This document shows, in pieces, positions 42,773 to 54,080 of a stretch of DNA of 64,000 bases. This DNA comes from Bathynomus jamesi. Its lineage: Eukaryota; Arthropoda; Malacostraca; Isopoda; Cirolanidae. The stretch is taken from positions 47,167-111,166 of the forward strand of contig JAJOZX010012031.1 in the NCBI GenBank assembly GCA_023014485.1. The letters run 5' to 3'. Within the stretch, counting starts at the first letter, position 1, and each line of letters opens with the position of its first letter. The notes below the pieces were generated by a model that was not told the origin of the DNA, did no database searches, and saw only the letters and a program-made list of their open reading frames with translations. The position numbers and the translations under genes are program-made.

Positions 42773-44145
42773 ACATGCACACTTTAGATGATAGTAATAT
42801 GCGCTGATGTATTAGTATATTTATAGTACTTAGTAATAGTAGTATAGTAGTATAGTAATGGTGTATTGTACTTAAATAACAGTAGTATCCCTTGTTACAG
42901 GAAATGGCAGCATTGCAGTTTTCGTTTGAGCAACGGAAGTGGATTCTGAAGCACTACTGGAAGACGGAGAATGTGGCTGAGGTACAGAGACATTGGAGAA
43001 ATGAGTTTGGAACATTACCACCATCACGGGTAACAATTACAAGATTACGTGATAAGTTTGAGACTGACGGAACAGTGCAAAACGTCAACAGAGGCCGATC
43101 TAGAAGACGTCGCACTTCAACTGACAATGAAAGTGTTGAGACCGTGTTACAGGCCTTCACAAACCCTCCAAATAAGTCTACAAGGCAATGTTCTCGTGAG
43201 ACTGGTGTTTCTAAATCCAGCGTTCATCGCATTTTGCGACGTGAAAAGTGAAAACCGTACATACCTAGACTGCTCCATGCAATGAATGAGGACGATCCAG
43301 ATCGTCGAAAAGAATTTTGTGAGTGGTTTTTGCACATGTGTGATGAAAAACAATCTTTTCCTGATTTCATTGTTTGGTCCGATGAAGCCACTTTTAAACT
43401 TAATGGTACTATCAATCGACACAACTGTATGTACTGGGCCACCGAAAATCCAAACGTAACAGAAGAACGAGCACTTAATCAACCAGGAGTGTCAGTGTGG
43501 TGTGGTCTGTCTTCCAGAGGACTGATAGGGCCATTTTTCTTTGAAGACACTGTCACAGGTGCTGCTTACTTATCAATGCTGCAAGACAACATTGTACCCT
43601 CAATCAGAGCTCTTTTTTTGGAAGAAGAGTGTTACTTTCAACAGGATGGCGCGCCACCACATTACCACAATGACGTTAGAAATTTTCTCAATTTTGTTTT
43701 CCTAGAAGATGGATAGGACGTAGGGGATGTACGGAGTATCCACCACGATCTCCTGACTTAACATCCTTAGACTTTTACGTGTGGAGCACTCTGAAGAACA
43801 CTGTGTATGCTGAAAAACCAAGGACACTACAGGCCTTGAGACACGAAATTCAAATAGCCTGTACCAACATTCCACTCCGAACAATCCGAATAATCCGAAC
43901 AGTATGCCGGTCTGTTGCGCGCCGTTGTCAAGAATGTATTGATGCTAGTGGCGGACATTTTGGACATTTAAAACATTAAAGTAAGCAGCACAACCATGAA
44001 GATATTGACGCTGCTGGCTGATATTTCAAACATTTAAACATTAAAGAAGCCTATTTGCTATCTATGTACTATCCGCCTATTTTGCTTATTGATATATATG
44101 TTAATATGATGTTTAAGCATTTTTTTGGGACACTCTGTATATATA
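42655..44145 (+). mobile_element. mariner-type element
   Basis: The left end CCGGGTGTTCCAATAAAATG (about 42662) and the right end, inverted, ACAGAGTGTCCCAAAAAAAT (about 44142) are imperfect inverted repeats in TA context. A TA run of about 80 bases has expanded just inside the left end. One transposase gene, plus strand. Confidence 0.75.
42904..43979 (+). pseudogene. mariner transposase, one stop and one frameshift
   Basis: ATG 42904. Two helix-turn-helix regions (EQRKWILKHYWKTENVAEVQ; STRQCSRETGVSKSSVHRIL), TGA at 43249-43251 inside [14 protein letters not shown], then catalytic D in [14 protein letters not shown] in [11 protein letters not shown], a frame change near 43706, and the third block in PPRSPDLTSLDFYVW. 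It ends GGHFGHLKH. The third acidic residue position reads D, so a DDD-type mariner. Length is about 355 codons. The remnant at 12300-12965 is a relative. Confidence 0.85.
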
Positions 44146-44149
44146 TATA

Positions 44150-45435
44150 TATATGAGGTATCTACAATATCCTGTTACCCCTACTTTTATTTTTACATTT
44201 AATATCCCAACTAACATCTGAAATATGTGGAAATTAGAATAATGATAATTACAGTTAAATGTTATTCCTTTATTTATTCACAAGTGTAAAGGTTTAACAT
44301 ATTTGCATATTGTGTCCAGAGTATCGGTGTGAGCACCCATCATTCCCGTGGCATAGAATAATCCGTCCCCATGTTCGGTGTAACATCTTCCTTAACACAG
44401 ATGGAATGATTAACGAAACACATCATTGGTAGCTTATTTCAGCTCCTCTGTTGTGTAATACAGTATTTCTGTTTTGCAATTGTTTTTCATTACAAATAAT
44501 ATATTGCGAAAAAAAACAGGGGTAATGGGACAGTGTGGACACCCTGTATAATGTCTGAACACAGATTCTGTCCCCACTTTTTAAACACCTTCGAGAGTAC
44601 ATTATTTTTCTTGCGATTTACTTGTGAACAGTTTCAGAACAAAATTTGTAATTCCGAACTTTATTTATAAAACAAATTATTTTGTGATGAAAACCTTTAA
44701 AATTATCAAGAGAAATTTACCGTACTAAATTTAACAAGAATACATCATACATTTCTCAACTTAAATCAAAGGAACAAACTGCTTACATAGGCCAATATTA
44801 ATTCAGATTCAAAATTGTAAGTAACCATACTTCAGTATATATTTACCACTTTATATTTATACTGATCGATTCTAGTGAATTGAAAAGTGTTTGTAAAATA
44901 ACATAATGTAAACCATAAACATTCATACTTTAAAATATTTTTTAAATGGTAACCATCCCTGCACATTCTCATGTAAATTGTGAACTGGCCTGAACCAGAC
45001 CAACACGAATGCGCAGCCAGAGCATATCTCAAAATTAAAGATGCGATACAGTATGTCCATTTACACACACACACACACACATGCTCATATAACGGGTGTG
45101 ACATAAAAAAAGGGTACATCTTAAAATGGCCAGAAAATCAACATTTGTCATTTAATTTTAATAAAACTTCTACACAATAAAACATATATATTTATCTATA
45201 GGCAAACAAGTTTTCAGACTAAAATATCAAATAATTCAAATTCTATCAACATTTAACGAAAGAGTATGATTTTTCTACTTAACATGCCAAAATTATTAAA
45301 CCTTTTTAATATTTTTTTATAAAAATAATTTTTAACGTAAAATTTACCTGAAATTATTAAAAAAATTGTTCGAATGCTTTCCTTCCATTTCAACAACTTT
45401 TTTTATTCTTGGCCGGAACATGGGAGAACTTAGCA
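44150..45435. other. unassigned AT-rich region
   Basis: CTGTTACCCCTACTTTTA near 44171 and CAGGGGTAATGGGACAGTGT near 44517 are partly inverted and could be the ends of a 370-base non-autonomous element. A short CA run lies at 45064-45080. No gene seen. Confidence 0.4.
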
Positions 45436-45439
45436 GAGC

Positions 45440-45920
45440 GAGTCTACTGGACTAGGATAAAAGATGTCGCTCATTTCATTTACGCGAGATCATCATTCAA
45501 AAATGGGAAGAGCTTCCACGGGAACAAGTAAATCGAGCCATAGATGAATTCCGGCCAAGAACTCCACGTTCAGCGAAGTCATTTGTTACAGTTAGAGTTT
45601 TTACAGTCTCTTTCGCAGTCTGGTAATGGGTATCCTCTTCCCATTGCTCAGCAGTTTACTCCAAGAATTCATCTGGGAGGTTGAGCTTCGTGAACAATGA
45701 TTTTGTGTTTTTTGTAACAAATTTTTCCAAGCTCTTTTCTTTTATAGTATCCAGGTCAACAACCACACGCTTTGGAGGGTTCTCTTGTCCATCAACACTA
45801 GTCATAGATGTGACCATGCGATTTTTGATATGAGGGAGGACTAAAAGACTAAAATAACACACACTAATGCAAACACATCCTACCATTAAGGCGACCGAAA
45901 TGATACTGGGGTGAGGCATT
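45440..45920 (-). pseudogene. relic of the TTAGGGTGGTC transposase
   Basis: The minus strand encodes NPPKRVVVDLDTIKEKSLEK, FVTKNTKSLFTKLNLPDEFL and, after a stop, EQWEEDTHYQTAKETVKTLT and NDFAERGV. These correspond to PKRIKVPEEDIPSLTLKKLA ... NDVAERGV in the element at 518-4054, but are well diverged, so this is another subfamily. Only the last third of the protein is present. Confidence 0.65.
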
Positions 45921-46137
45921 TCAATTTAGGACAAGTAACGACGCGTCATCAAAATTTTGATGGCCTTGAGCGACCTTTAAATATTAATATTTTCTCAAGA
46001 AACTTCATAATCAGCGTTTTAACATGCAATGTCACATTTCTAGAGTATCAGACCGAAACTTCTTGATGGTTCAATTCTTACCATACAAATAAGTGACACC
46101 CGAATATATATATATATATACATATATATATACAGTA

Positions 46138-47413
46138 TACAGGGTTTAGACAAAATAATATGAACACCCGCCGATTTCACCGGTTATCTTTACGGACTGC
46201 TCAGACACAAAGTAAACGGTCAAATGACTGGCAAACCTATTTAAATGCGTAACAGAGAGTGTATACGTCATGTTATAACCCTCACGTTGTTTTTACAGAT
46301 CTGAGTGAATTATGAATTAGCAGTTATGAAAGACCTGTCAGACTTCCAAAGAGGGCAAATTGTCGGAGCGCGGATGGCTGGTGCATCGGTGACGAAAACC
46401 GCTCAGATGTTCAATGTATCCAGAGGAACTGTCTCTATGGTCATGTCTGCATACCAAAACCATGGAAAGACAAGCACCGACAAATGCAATAGTGGAAGCA
46501 AGAAGAAGCTGTGTGATCGAGACCGCCGGGTGCTAAAGCGCATTGTGACAAAGAACCATAAGACCACAGCTCCAAAAGTGACTGCAGAGCTTAACCAGCA
46601 TCTTGCAAGCCCGGTATCGACCAGAACTGTACGTCGCGAGCTCCATGGAGCTGGATACCATGGGAGGGCTGCAATTGCCAAACCCTTCCTTTCGCACATC
46701 AACATTGAGCGGCGCAGAAAATGGTGTAATAACCATAAGAATTGGTCAGTGGACCGGTGGAAGAATGTAGTCTACTCCGACGAATCCTCCTTTACGCTAT
46801 TTCCATGTTCTGGTCGAGTTTACGTCTGGAGACAGCCTAAAGATGCTTATGACCCCGACTGCCTGATCCCAACCGTTAAGCATGGAGGCGGATCTGTGAT
46901 CGTTTGGGCAGCAATATCGTGGAATACTCTTGGCCCAGCTGTAGTACTGCATGGTAGGGTTAACGCCCAGGTCTATCTGTCAATATTGGCTGACCAGGTC
47001 CATCCCATGGTCCAAACGCTGTTTCCCAATAGCGGCGCCGTCTTCCAGGATGATAATGCACCAATCCACACAGCTGGGGTCGTTAAAAACTGGTTTGAAG
47101 AGCATGTTAGTGAAGTAGAACGATTGGATTGGCCTCCACAATCCCCGGATCTTAACATTATCGAGCATCTGTGGTGTCAGTTGGAGCAGCAGGTCAGAAG
47201 CCGATTCCCACCGCCGGCGTCTTTGGAGGAACTGGAGCAGGGTTTGCTTGAAGAATGGTTCAGGATTCCTCTAGCCACTGTCCAAAAGCTGTATGAATCA
47301 ATTCCCCGACGCATTGCAGCTGTTATTGCCGCTAAAGGAGGACCAACTCCATATTAAGAATAAAAACCGCCATTTATCAAGTTGTTCATATTATTTTGTC
47401 TAACCCCTGTGTA
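46138..47413 (+). mobile_element. Tc1-type transposon, apparently complete
   Basis: The ends CAGGGTTTAGACAAAATAAT (46139) and, inverted, CAGGGGTTAGACAAAATAAT (to about 47410) differ by very few bases, in TA context. There is a single unbroken transposase between them. The element is 1.27 kb long, normal for Tc1. No lesion is visible, so it may be a recent insertion. It abuts the truncated start of LINE copy 2. Confidence 0.9.
46326..47357 (+). CDS. Tc1 transposase, intact
   Basis: 343 residues from ATG 46326 (MKDLSDFQRGQIVGARMAG). The open frame reaches a few codons further up without an ATG. Paired-type helix-turn-helix domains: RGQIVGARMAGASVTKTAQM and TTAPKVTAELNQHL...VSTRTVRREL. DD34E catalytic triad: D in VYSDESSFTL, D in VFQDDNAPIHT, E in SPDLNIIEHLW. 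Gly-rich box KHGGGSVIVWAAIS. The family cuts the element out and pastes it at TA. Length and motifs are complete; C-terminus IAAVIAAKGGPTPY. Confidence 0.93.
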   Translation: MKDLSDFQRGQIVGARMAGASVTKTAQMFNVSRGTVSMVMSAYQNHGKTSTDKCNSGSKKKLCDRDRRVLKRIVTKNHKTTAPKVTAELNQHLASPVSTRTVRRELHGAGYHGRAAIAKPFLSHINIERRRKWCNNHKNWSVDRWKNVVYSDESSFTLFPCSGRVYVWRQPKDAYDPDCLIPTVKHGGGSVIVWAAISWNTLGPAVVLHGRVNAQVYLSILADQVHPMVQTLFPNSGAVFQDDNAPIHTAGVVKNWFEEHVSEVERLDWPPQSPDLNIIEHLWCQLEQQVRSRFPPPASLEELEQGLLEEWFRIPLATVQKLYESIPRRIAAVIAAKGGPTPY

Positions 47414-47559
47414 TATATATTCTTTCGCGATCTTTAAAGAAATGGAGATAGCAGACTCGAAAGTTACAAAAACGAATGAAATAATGGGGACACATGGGTC
47501 CGGAATGGTCCCAACGAAAAACAATATAATACGGAAGGAAGACAGACAAAAGAAAAGAA

Positions 47560-48090
47560 ATAAGTAAAAGTTGCGAAGTAGTCAAACGGTCCAACGAGCG
47601 AAAAGATAAAAAGATAACTAAAAACGGAGAAAATAAACAGCCAAAGAAAAATAATGATAATGCCAAAATTAAGAACTTTGAAAATAATAAGAAAAGAAGC
47701 AGAAACGTAGAAAATATCGTATGTAAATACTACGCGAAAGGGAACTGCAGATATCAGGATGGGCAATGCATATATGCACATCCCACATTATGCAAAACGC
47801 ACTACACAAGTGGATACTGCAAATTTGATAAGAAATGCATGTTTCACCATCTTACGGTCTATAACACTTATGCAAGATATGGGAGTTGCAAATACGGAAA
47901 AAATGCCGAAACCACCACCCACCCTCAAAGGAACGCAATGAGTAAACAGAAAAAACGAACATCAAAGACGAGTGACAATTTTTTAGAAGCAGCCAACACA
48001 TTTCAGCTGCGAAATACTATCCAGCAATTACAAAACCAGCTGACAAATATAAATATAGGAATCCGAGAGCCGGACAGAAGGTACGAATAA
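47560..48090 (+). pseudogene. LINE ORF1 relic with CCCH fingers
   Basis: A Lys-rich linker, then VCKYYAKGNC with CIYAH and CKTHYTSGYC with CMFHH, two intact C-x8-C-x5/6-C-x3-H fingers, and a third that has lost its first Cys (VYNTYARYGSC). The first half of the protein is missing. Confidence 0.75.
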
Positions 48091-48124
48091 AGGCACTTCA
48101 TGCGTTATTGGGACAAAGATAAAA

Positions 48125-49207
48125 AGAGGTAAATTCTCAGAGGACCACAAGGCAACGAAACTGGCACCCCCATTGGAAAACAAATTGGAACCACCTCTAT
48201 GCCAGGCGAACTGTGAAAATTATGAGTCCTGTACTGACAAAAAAGAAATACAAATTAACAACTATAACATCCTTCGAGCCAACAGAACAGTGAGACGTAA
48301 AGGAGGATGTGCTATTTACACACGCGAAAGGCACAGCAGAAATGGCTATAAGTATCTCAAACAACTACGTAGAATGTGTAGCAGCAAAAATTGAAAAATT
48401 AAATATGGTACTAATTGTAATGTACAGACCCCCAAACACGCCAACCTCAAAATTTTCAGATCCCATTACAGAGGTAAGAAACTTGGTAAAAGATCTGCAC
48501 TCTCCAACCCCAAATATTTTTCTCTGTGGTGATTTTAATTTCCCATTCATGAAATATAAAAGGATAGGAATAAATATATGTATACACCAGGACAAGGGGG
48601 CACACGAGAAGACCAGGAGCTGGTAAAAATGCTACTAGCTCCAGCTGATGAATTTATGTTAACGCAAGAAATAACAGAAAACACAAGAAAAAACAACTGC
48701 CTAGATTTGGTATTCACAAACAACAGTAATCTAATTGATAATATAGAAATATCCCCAACTATGCTATCGGACCACAACATCATTGAAATAACAACTAATA
48801 TAAAGGCAACAGGAAAGGAAAGAACACGCACAACAGAAAGAAGCAAATTCGAAATTTTTAATTTTCACTCCAAAGCTATAAACTGGGAAGATGTGTCATC
48901 CAGCATGGAAGTAATAGATTGGAAAACCATTTTCGAGACCAAGACAACGGAGGAGATGCTAATGATGTTACAGAAGAAGACGTTAGAAATTGTGGAAAAA
49001 CATGTCCCAAAGATACAACAAAGAGGAAAGAGAAGCAGGTTCGAAAGACAAAAGAGGGCATTGTTTCGAAAGAGAAAAAGAGTGACTGCAAAATTAAGTA
49101 ATTGTAAAGATAACAACATCAGAAAAATATTAAATGATAAACTGCAAAGTATCGATGTCGTCATACAGGAACTAATCGAGAAGCATACAGAAAAAGAAGA
49201 CGTTATA
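48125..49207 (+). pseudogene. LINE ORF2 endonuclease part, copy 2
   Basis: In three frames: NYNILRANRTVRRKGGCAIY, VLIVMYRPPNTPTSKFSD, IFLCGDFNFPFMKYK, NNCLDLVFTNNSNLIDNI, LSDHNIIEI. The first catalytic block is missing. It stops at the TA duplicated by the mariner. Confidence 0.85.
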
Positions 49208-50581
49208 AAGGGTGATCCAGAGAAATGGGACCCAAAAGAAACCCCTGTAACTCTTAAAGTATAAGTCCTTTTATAAAATCATACGCATCATTCGAAAGAG
49301 GATAGTTACAAGTTTGTACAGGATTGTATAGGTTTTGACAATACAAGACAAGATAAGATACAAAACAAAATAAAAGTGTTAGTTAAAACTAACCCTTCAA
49401 GATGACTGCATGGACTGTGGAACAGCTGCGTTTCATAACTGAGCAATATTATGAGCATGGAAGAAGTGTAGTTTCAGCTCAAAGATCTTTCAAGACAAAT
49501 TTTCAGATGTCAAAATCACCTTCTAAGAAAGTAATCCGTCGGTGTGTCAGAAATTTTTCCCTAACTGGCAGCATTGGAAAAAGAAAACCAACTGGAAGAG
49601 TGCGCACAGCAAGGATAGACGAGATCATTAACAGAACTCATGAAATTGTACAGGATAATCCTAACATAAGCATCAGACGTGCTTCTCAGCTGCTAGGAGT
49701 TGGATATGGAACAACACACCGTATATTCAAGCAAAATTTAATGCTCTTTCCATATAAAATTCAAACAGTGCAACAACTAAACGATGGAGATTTCGCACGA
49801 AGACGACAATTCTGTCAATGGATCCAACAGAAGGTAAATGACACCACCAATTTTCTAGCAACTTTGATTATGTCAGACGAAGCCCATTTTCACTTGAATG
49901 GAACTGTAAACAGAAAATCCATTGAATATTACCGAAGTCCCGTTGCATAGTCAGCGTGTAACTGTTTGGTGTGGTCTTACTGCATCTCAGATCATAGGGC
50001 CGTACTTTTTCGAGGATTCCACCGGAAACACGGTCACTGTAAATGGTGATCGCTACGAAAAAATGTTGACCGATTTCCTTATTCCTAAATTAAGAGATCT
50101 TTGTCTAGAAAACCACTGGTTCCAACAAGACGGAACTACCTGCCATACCACGAGGAACTGCATGGCAGTTTTGCGTCAAACGTTTCCAGGCGAGTTAATC
50201 TCAAGATTTGGAGACGTTGAATGGCCCGCAAGGTCTCCGGATTTTTCTCCCTTAGATTATTATCTCTGGGGATATTTAAAGAGTAGGGTCTACAGAAATA
50301 ACCCAACGACCTTGCAAGAATTGAAGGCCGCCATCACAAATGAGATACAGGCCATACCACCGCACACTCTTGCAAAAGTGATGCAGAACTTACAAGCGAG
50401 AACACTGGAATGCTTGGCAACTAATGGAGCACATTTGAAAGGAGTCATTTTTAAAAAATAAATATTTCATAATAAACTTGTAACTCTACTCTTTCGAATG
50501 ATATATAGTTTTTATAAAAGGAATTAAATATTAAGAATATTTGGCTCTTTTTTATGGGTCCCATTTATCTGGATCACCCAG
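49208..50581 (+). mobile_element. mariner inserted in LINE copy 2, 1374 bp
   Basis: Inverted ends GGGTGATCCAGAGAAATGGG and GGGTGATCCAGATAAATGGG (right end inverted), then a second conserved block CATTCGAAAGAG at both sides. TA duplicated at 49206-49207 and 50582-50583. Removing the element and one TA restores the LINE reading frame exactly. Confidence 0.93.
49402..50461 (+). pseudogene. mariner transposase with one frame change
   Basis: ATG 49402, MTAWTVEQLRFITEQYYEHG. First frame to 49950 with helix-turn-helix blocks (ISIRRASQLLGVGYGTTHRI) and the catalytic D in LIMSDEAHFHLNG. Around 49925 frames change with loss of about ten residues. The second frame has HSQRVTVWCGLTASQIIGPY, D in WFQQDGTTCHT and VEWPARSPDFSPLDYYLWGY for the third, and ends HLKGVIFKK. 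A different subfamily from the copy at 42.9 kb. Confidence 0.85.
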
Positions 50582-50583
50582 TA

Positions 50584-52472
50584 GAAGCGGTAAAGGCTAA
50601 CTCAAAGTACTTCTATAATTTCGCAAAAAGAAAGTCGAAAAACCATGCGACTGTCGGACCTTTAAAAAAATGAGAACAGTGATTTATCGGATGATCTAAC
50701 AGAAGTATCTGAAATATTAAGAGCTCAGGAAGAATCATTTTTCAGTATCCCAAAAACTGACAAATTGATATGCGATAGAAACGCGTTTTTTGAAGAAGAA
50801 CCACAAGGGGAAAGTATAACGGATTTCGACTTTACGACGGATGATATTACACAAGCCATAGGGAAACTAAAAACACACTCAGCGGCAGGACCGGATAAAT
50901 GGAATGCCACACTGATCAAAAACTGCAAGAATGCCATCGTTGAACCCCTATACTGGATATGGAGACGATCACTAGACACGGGAGAAATACCGGGCATCCT
51001 GAAGAGCGCGAACATAGTCCCAATATATAAAGGAGGAGATCGATCCGAGGCCAAAAACTATAGGCCAGTATCGCTTACATCCCATCTCACTAAAATATTT
51101 TAAAGAATAGTTTGACAGAAAATCTATGACTTTTTGGAAACTCAGAAAAAATTGAATGATAACCAACACGGGTTTCGGTCAGGCAGATCATGTCTATCAC
51201 AACTAATGGAACACTACAACAACATTATTGATGCACTTGAAAGTAATGAAAACTATGATGTACTATACACAGACTTTGCTAAAGCGTTCGACAAATGTGA
51301 CCGTGGAATCATAATACATAAACTAAAATATATGGGAATAACAGGAAAATTAGGGAAATGGATATATAATTTCCTTAGTGAGCGGCGGCAAGTCGTTACA
51401 GTACAAGGAGTATGTTCATCAGAATCAGAGGTCCTCAGCTCAGTACCACAAGGAACAGTATTAGCTCCACTACTCTCCATAATCATGCTAACTGACATAG
51501 ATGAGGACGTTACCAGAGATAGCACAGTAACATCCTTTGCGGATGACACAAAGATCAGTAGAAAAATAAGAAACCCAGAAGACATAGGATCTCTACAAAC
51601 CGACATAAACAAAATCTACAAGTGGACGGAAGACAACAATATGAAGTTTAACATCGAGAAATTTCAGCTATTACGGTACGGAAAAAGAGAAGACCTAAAA
51701 TCCATGGAATATTATACCCCAAATGGACAGGAAATTCAGAGAAATTCCAGAGCAAAAGATTTAGCGGTTGTAATGACAGATGATGCGAAATTTGAAACAC
51801 AAAATAAGATAGCAGTAAACAGAGCAAAGAGAATAACGGGTCAGATATTGAGAACCTTTCAACGAAAGGATAGGAATGTAATGATTCCTCTACTGAAAGC
51901 CCTGATAATACCCAAATTGGAATACTGCTCGGTCCTAACATCCCTATATAAAAAAGAAGACATTAGACAGCTGGAAGGGATCCAGAGAAGCTTTACAGCT
52001 AAGATCAATGGGTGCAAAGAACTAAATTATTGGGAAAGGTTACGCGAACTAGACCTATATTCTCTGGAAAGGAGAAGAGAAACACCATTATTTACACTTG
52101 GAAAAAATGGAAAAACTAGTCCCTAATCTTACTCTGAACCCTATAACTCCCCAAACAACTGTGGAAAGTAGAAACGGTAGAGTGTGTCGTATTCCCAAAT
52201 TGAAGGTGAGACAGGGAACATCCTTAGCCCTGAAAGAAGATAGTTTTGTAGTGAGAGGACCAGAACTGTTTAATCAGTTGCCCAAAGACCTAAGAAACAC
52301 AAAGGGAGTTGCAGTGGAAATCTCTAAAAGAAGACTAGACGCCTGGCTCAGAACAATCTCCGATGAGCCGGGCGTACCTGGCTATGTGAGGTGGAGAGCG
52401 CAAGAATCGAACTCACTACTTCACCAGGTCAACTCAAGAGGAGGGGCGACAAGCTTGACCTTCGCGAAATGA
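50584..52472 (+). pseudogene. LINE ORF2 reverse transcriptase, copy 2
   Basis: Frames: SAAGPDKWNATLIKNCKN, ANIVPIYKGGDRSEAKNYRP, two stops near 51100-51120, then NDNQHGFRSGRSC, LYTDFAKAFDKCDRG, SSVPQGTVLAPLLS and the catalytic SFADDTK, and a C-terminal part frame-shifted near 52090. About five lesions in all. Where copy 1 lacks a base (40983) this copy reads through. Confidence 0.88.
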
Positions 52473-52504
52473 GAAATCATCGCGCAAAACCTTTGTAAGG
52501 TTGT

Positions 52505-52505
<1 letters not shown>

Positions 52506-52562
<57 letters not shown>
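52506..52562. repeat. (TA)n microsatellite at a LINE 3' end
   Basis: An uninterrupted TA run directly after the LINE tail GTAAGGTTGTAAGG. Confidence 0.95.
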
Positions 52563-52567
<5 letters not shown>

Positions 52568-52862
52568 AAGCGAAAAGCGAAATATACAAATAAAAAGAAC
52601 TCAAAAAGTTTTATTTACAAGCTATTGAAGTTCAATATGAGCTCCTTTTGTGGCTTTAAAAGACATCAAAGCAGTATTCTGGTTCCCTCCATACATTTTG
52701 TAGCATATCATACTGAACTTTTCTAATAGCCTCACGTATCCTTTCCTTCAAATGTTCCAAAGTTGTTGTCATTGGTGGAACAAAAACTTCATTTTTGACA
52801 TCATAGGCCCAGAGGAAATAGTCAAGGGAGGTTTGATCAGGCGAGCTAACGACCCGAGTAGT
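52563..52862 (-). pseudogene. mariner transposase C-terminal fragment
   Basis: The minus strand encodes SSPDQTSLDYFLWAYDVKNE then VFVPPMTTTLEHLKERIREA and VQYDMLQNVWREPEYC, the last quarter of a mariner-type transposase. It lies directly against the Polinton relic. Confidence 0.7.
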
Positions 52863-53395
52863 ATGGCCTCAAAATGTTTGAGTGCAAATCGTATGCGGCA
52901 TTGAGAATGCTGCTCAGAGGAAGTACATCGTATTCTATTGTGAGGAGTACACGTCCGGTCGGTTTAAACTCTGAGATGACTATGAGCAGCCGGTGCGCTG
53001 TTTGGCTCGGAGACAGGTGTGGGAAACGAGTCACACGGGTGAGTCATACCAAGCGTTAATATTTCGTGTACGGGTTTGGTTTGTTTCAACATGAAAGAGT
53101 CACGTGAATACTTGTGCCCCATTATACTGGGCAATCGTTTAGAGAACTTTTCCATCTGCGACACACGAAGTAATATGGGCTTTAATGTTTTATAACTCCC
53201 ACTCCCCAGAATGCGCACCAGACATTTTTGTTCAGGGTGATTTTCACGAACTAAACACATTTTATTCACACTCCGCGCACTGTTTGAGAGAAACATGTGC
53301 CCAGATTTATCCTTTTTACCTAGCAAGCGATACTCCTCTCTAAACTCTATTAAAAACTCACGCAGGCCTTTAGCCACACTCTCACTGCAAACCTC
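52863..53395 (-). pseudogene. second Polinton: relics of accessory genes A and B
   Basis: In the same order as at 17.7-18.1 kb: the C-terminus of A (REFLIEFREEYRLLGKKDK), the start of the small frame (MSGA), its conserved end (APAAHSHLRV), and the start of B (IVISEFKPTG, LPLSSILNAAYD). Similarity breaks off at 52863 and at 53395. It is diverged enough to be a different Polinton lineage. Comparison with it suggests that gene B of the first copy lost its frame near 17720. Confidence 0.75.
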
Positions 53396-53535
53396 TTATA
53401 TATACGAAGAGAAAACAGAATGGTGCTCAAGAGCTTTTGCGTAATAACATCCTCAGGAACAGTAAAATAAATAACAAGTTAGCGACTAAATATAGGACAC
53501 AAAAAATAAAATAGAAATACAGGTACATAAATTTT
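53396..53535. repeat. Penelope end relic within the second Polinton
   Basis: Diverged copy of the terminal sequence at 6835-6910 (AGAATGGTGCTCAAGAGCTT, ACATCCTCAGGAACAG). The hairpin is disturbed, so the hammerhead-like motif is no longer intact. Confidence 0.65.
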
Positions 53536-53549
53536 TATACTCGCCTCTC

Positions 53550-53805
53550 AAATGTAGAACCTTTAGCTGGATCAAACGGAGCGTCAGTGCAGATGTTAGT
53601 AACGGTTTGCGTTAAAAATAATATGATTCCGATCGGATGCGTTAAAAAGACTAATTGTGGCCACCGCGTCAGTGTCTCCATTTTCTCCATTTTCATATAG
53701 TTGTTGTGACTGACTGGAAGTGGCCATGGAGGAGGGAATGTGTTATTATACGCTGGTAAAATAACTGCTATGAGTTCCAGCTGAAAATATTTATTTTTAT
53801 ATGCA
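53550..53805 (-). pseudogene. second Polinton: leader exon and promoter
   Basis: ATG 53727, frame with one shift near 53620, blocks ISLFNA and TQTVTNICTDAPFDP, ending at AG followed by GCGAGT. Upstream, TATAAAAATA and TTCAGCTGG match the promoter at 30926-30950. It is separated from the accessory gene relics by only 150 bases, so the middle of this Polinton is deleted. Confidence 0.7.
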
Positions 53806-54080
53806 GGGCACCTTCATGAATAATGAAGGTGTCTTTAGCAAATTTGGCTTGTTCACTCCGCAGATTTTTGGAACCCACTGTGACTACCGTCCTCATTCGC
53901 GATTCGTAGACTTGACTATTTCAATTTTAATTTATGTCTTACTCTGGTATTTCTAATTTATGGAATTTGATTGTATTAATAAATAAAAAAGTATAGGAAT
54001 TTCAACTAGCTTTCATGTAATCATTTTAGTTTTTACAAAGTTATTTTTATAAGATAAAAAGTATAGAGATATTAAGAATT
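53806..54080. other. unassigned, probably further Polinton remains
   Basis: Carries CTTCATGAATAATGAAG, a short palindrome, and AT-rich sequence. No match to the first Polinton is visible. Confidence 0.4.

Larger units (their letters stand above)
47430..52505 (+). mobile_element. CR1/Jockey-group LINE, copy 2, 5'-truncated and split by a mariner
   Basis: Same order as copy 1 (CCCH fingers, endonuclease, reverse transcriptase, 3' tail with GACGCCTGGCTCAGAACA and CTTGACCTTCGCGAAATGAG), more diverged. The 5' end lacks the PHD part and abuts the Tc1 element. The mariner at 49208-50581 lies in the linker between endonuclease and reverse transcriptase. It ends in a 60-base TA run. Confidence 0.88.

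Noticed and set aside
42555..42782. Tyr/Ile repeat frame at the TA run
   Set aside because: Translation of a TA microsatellite.
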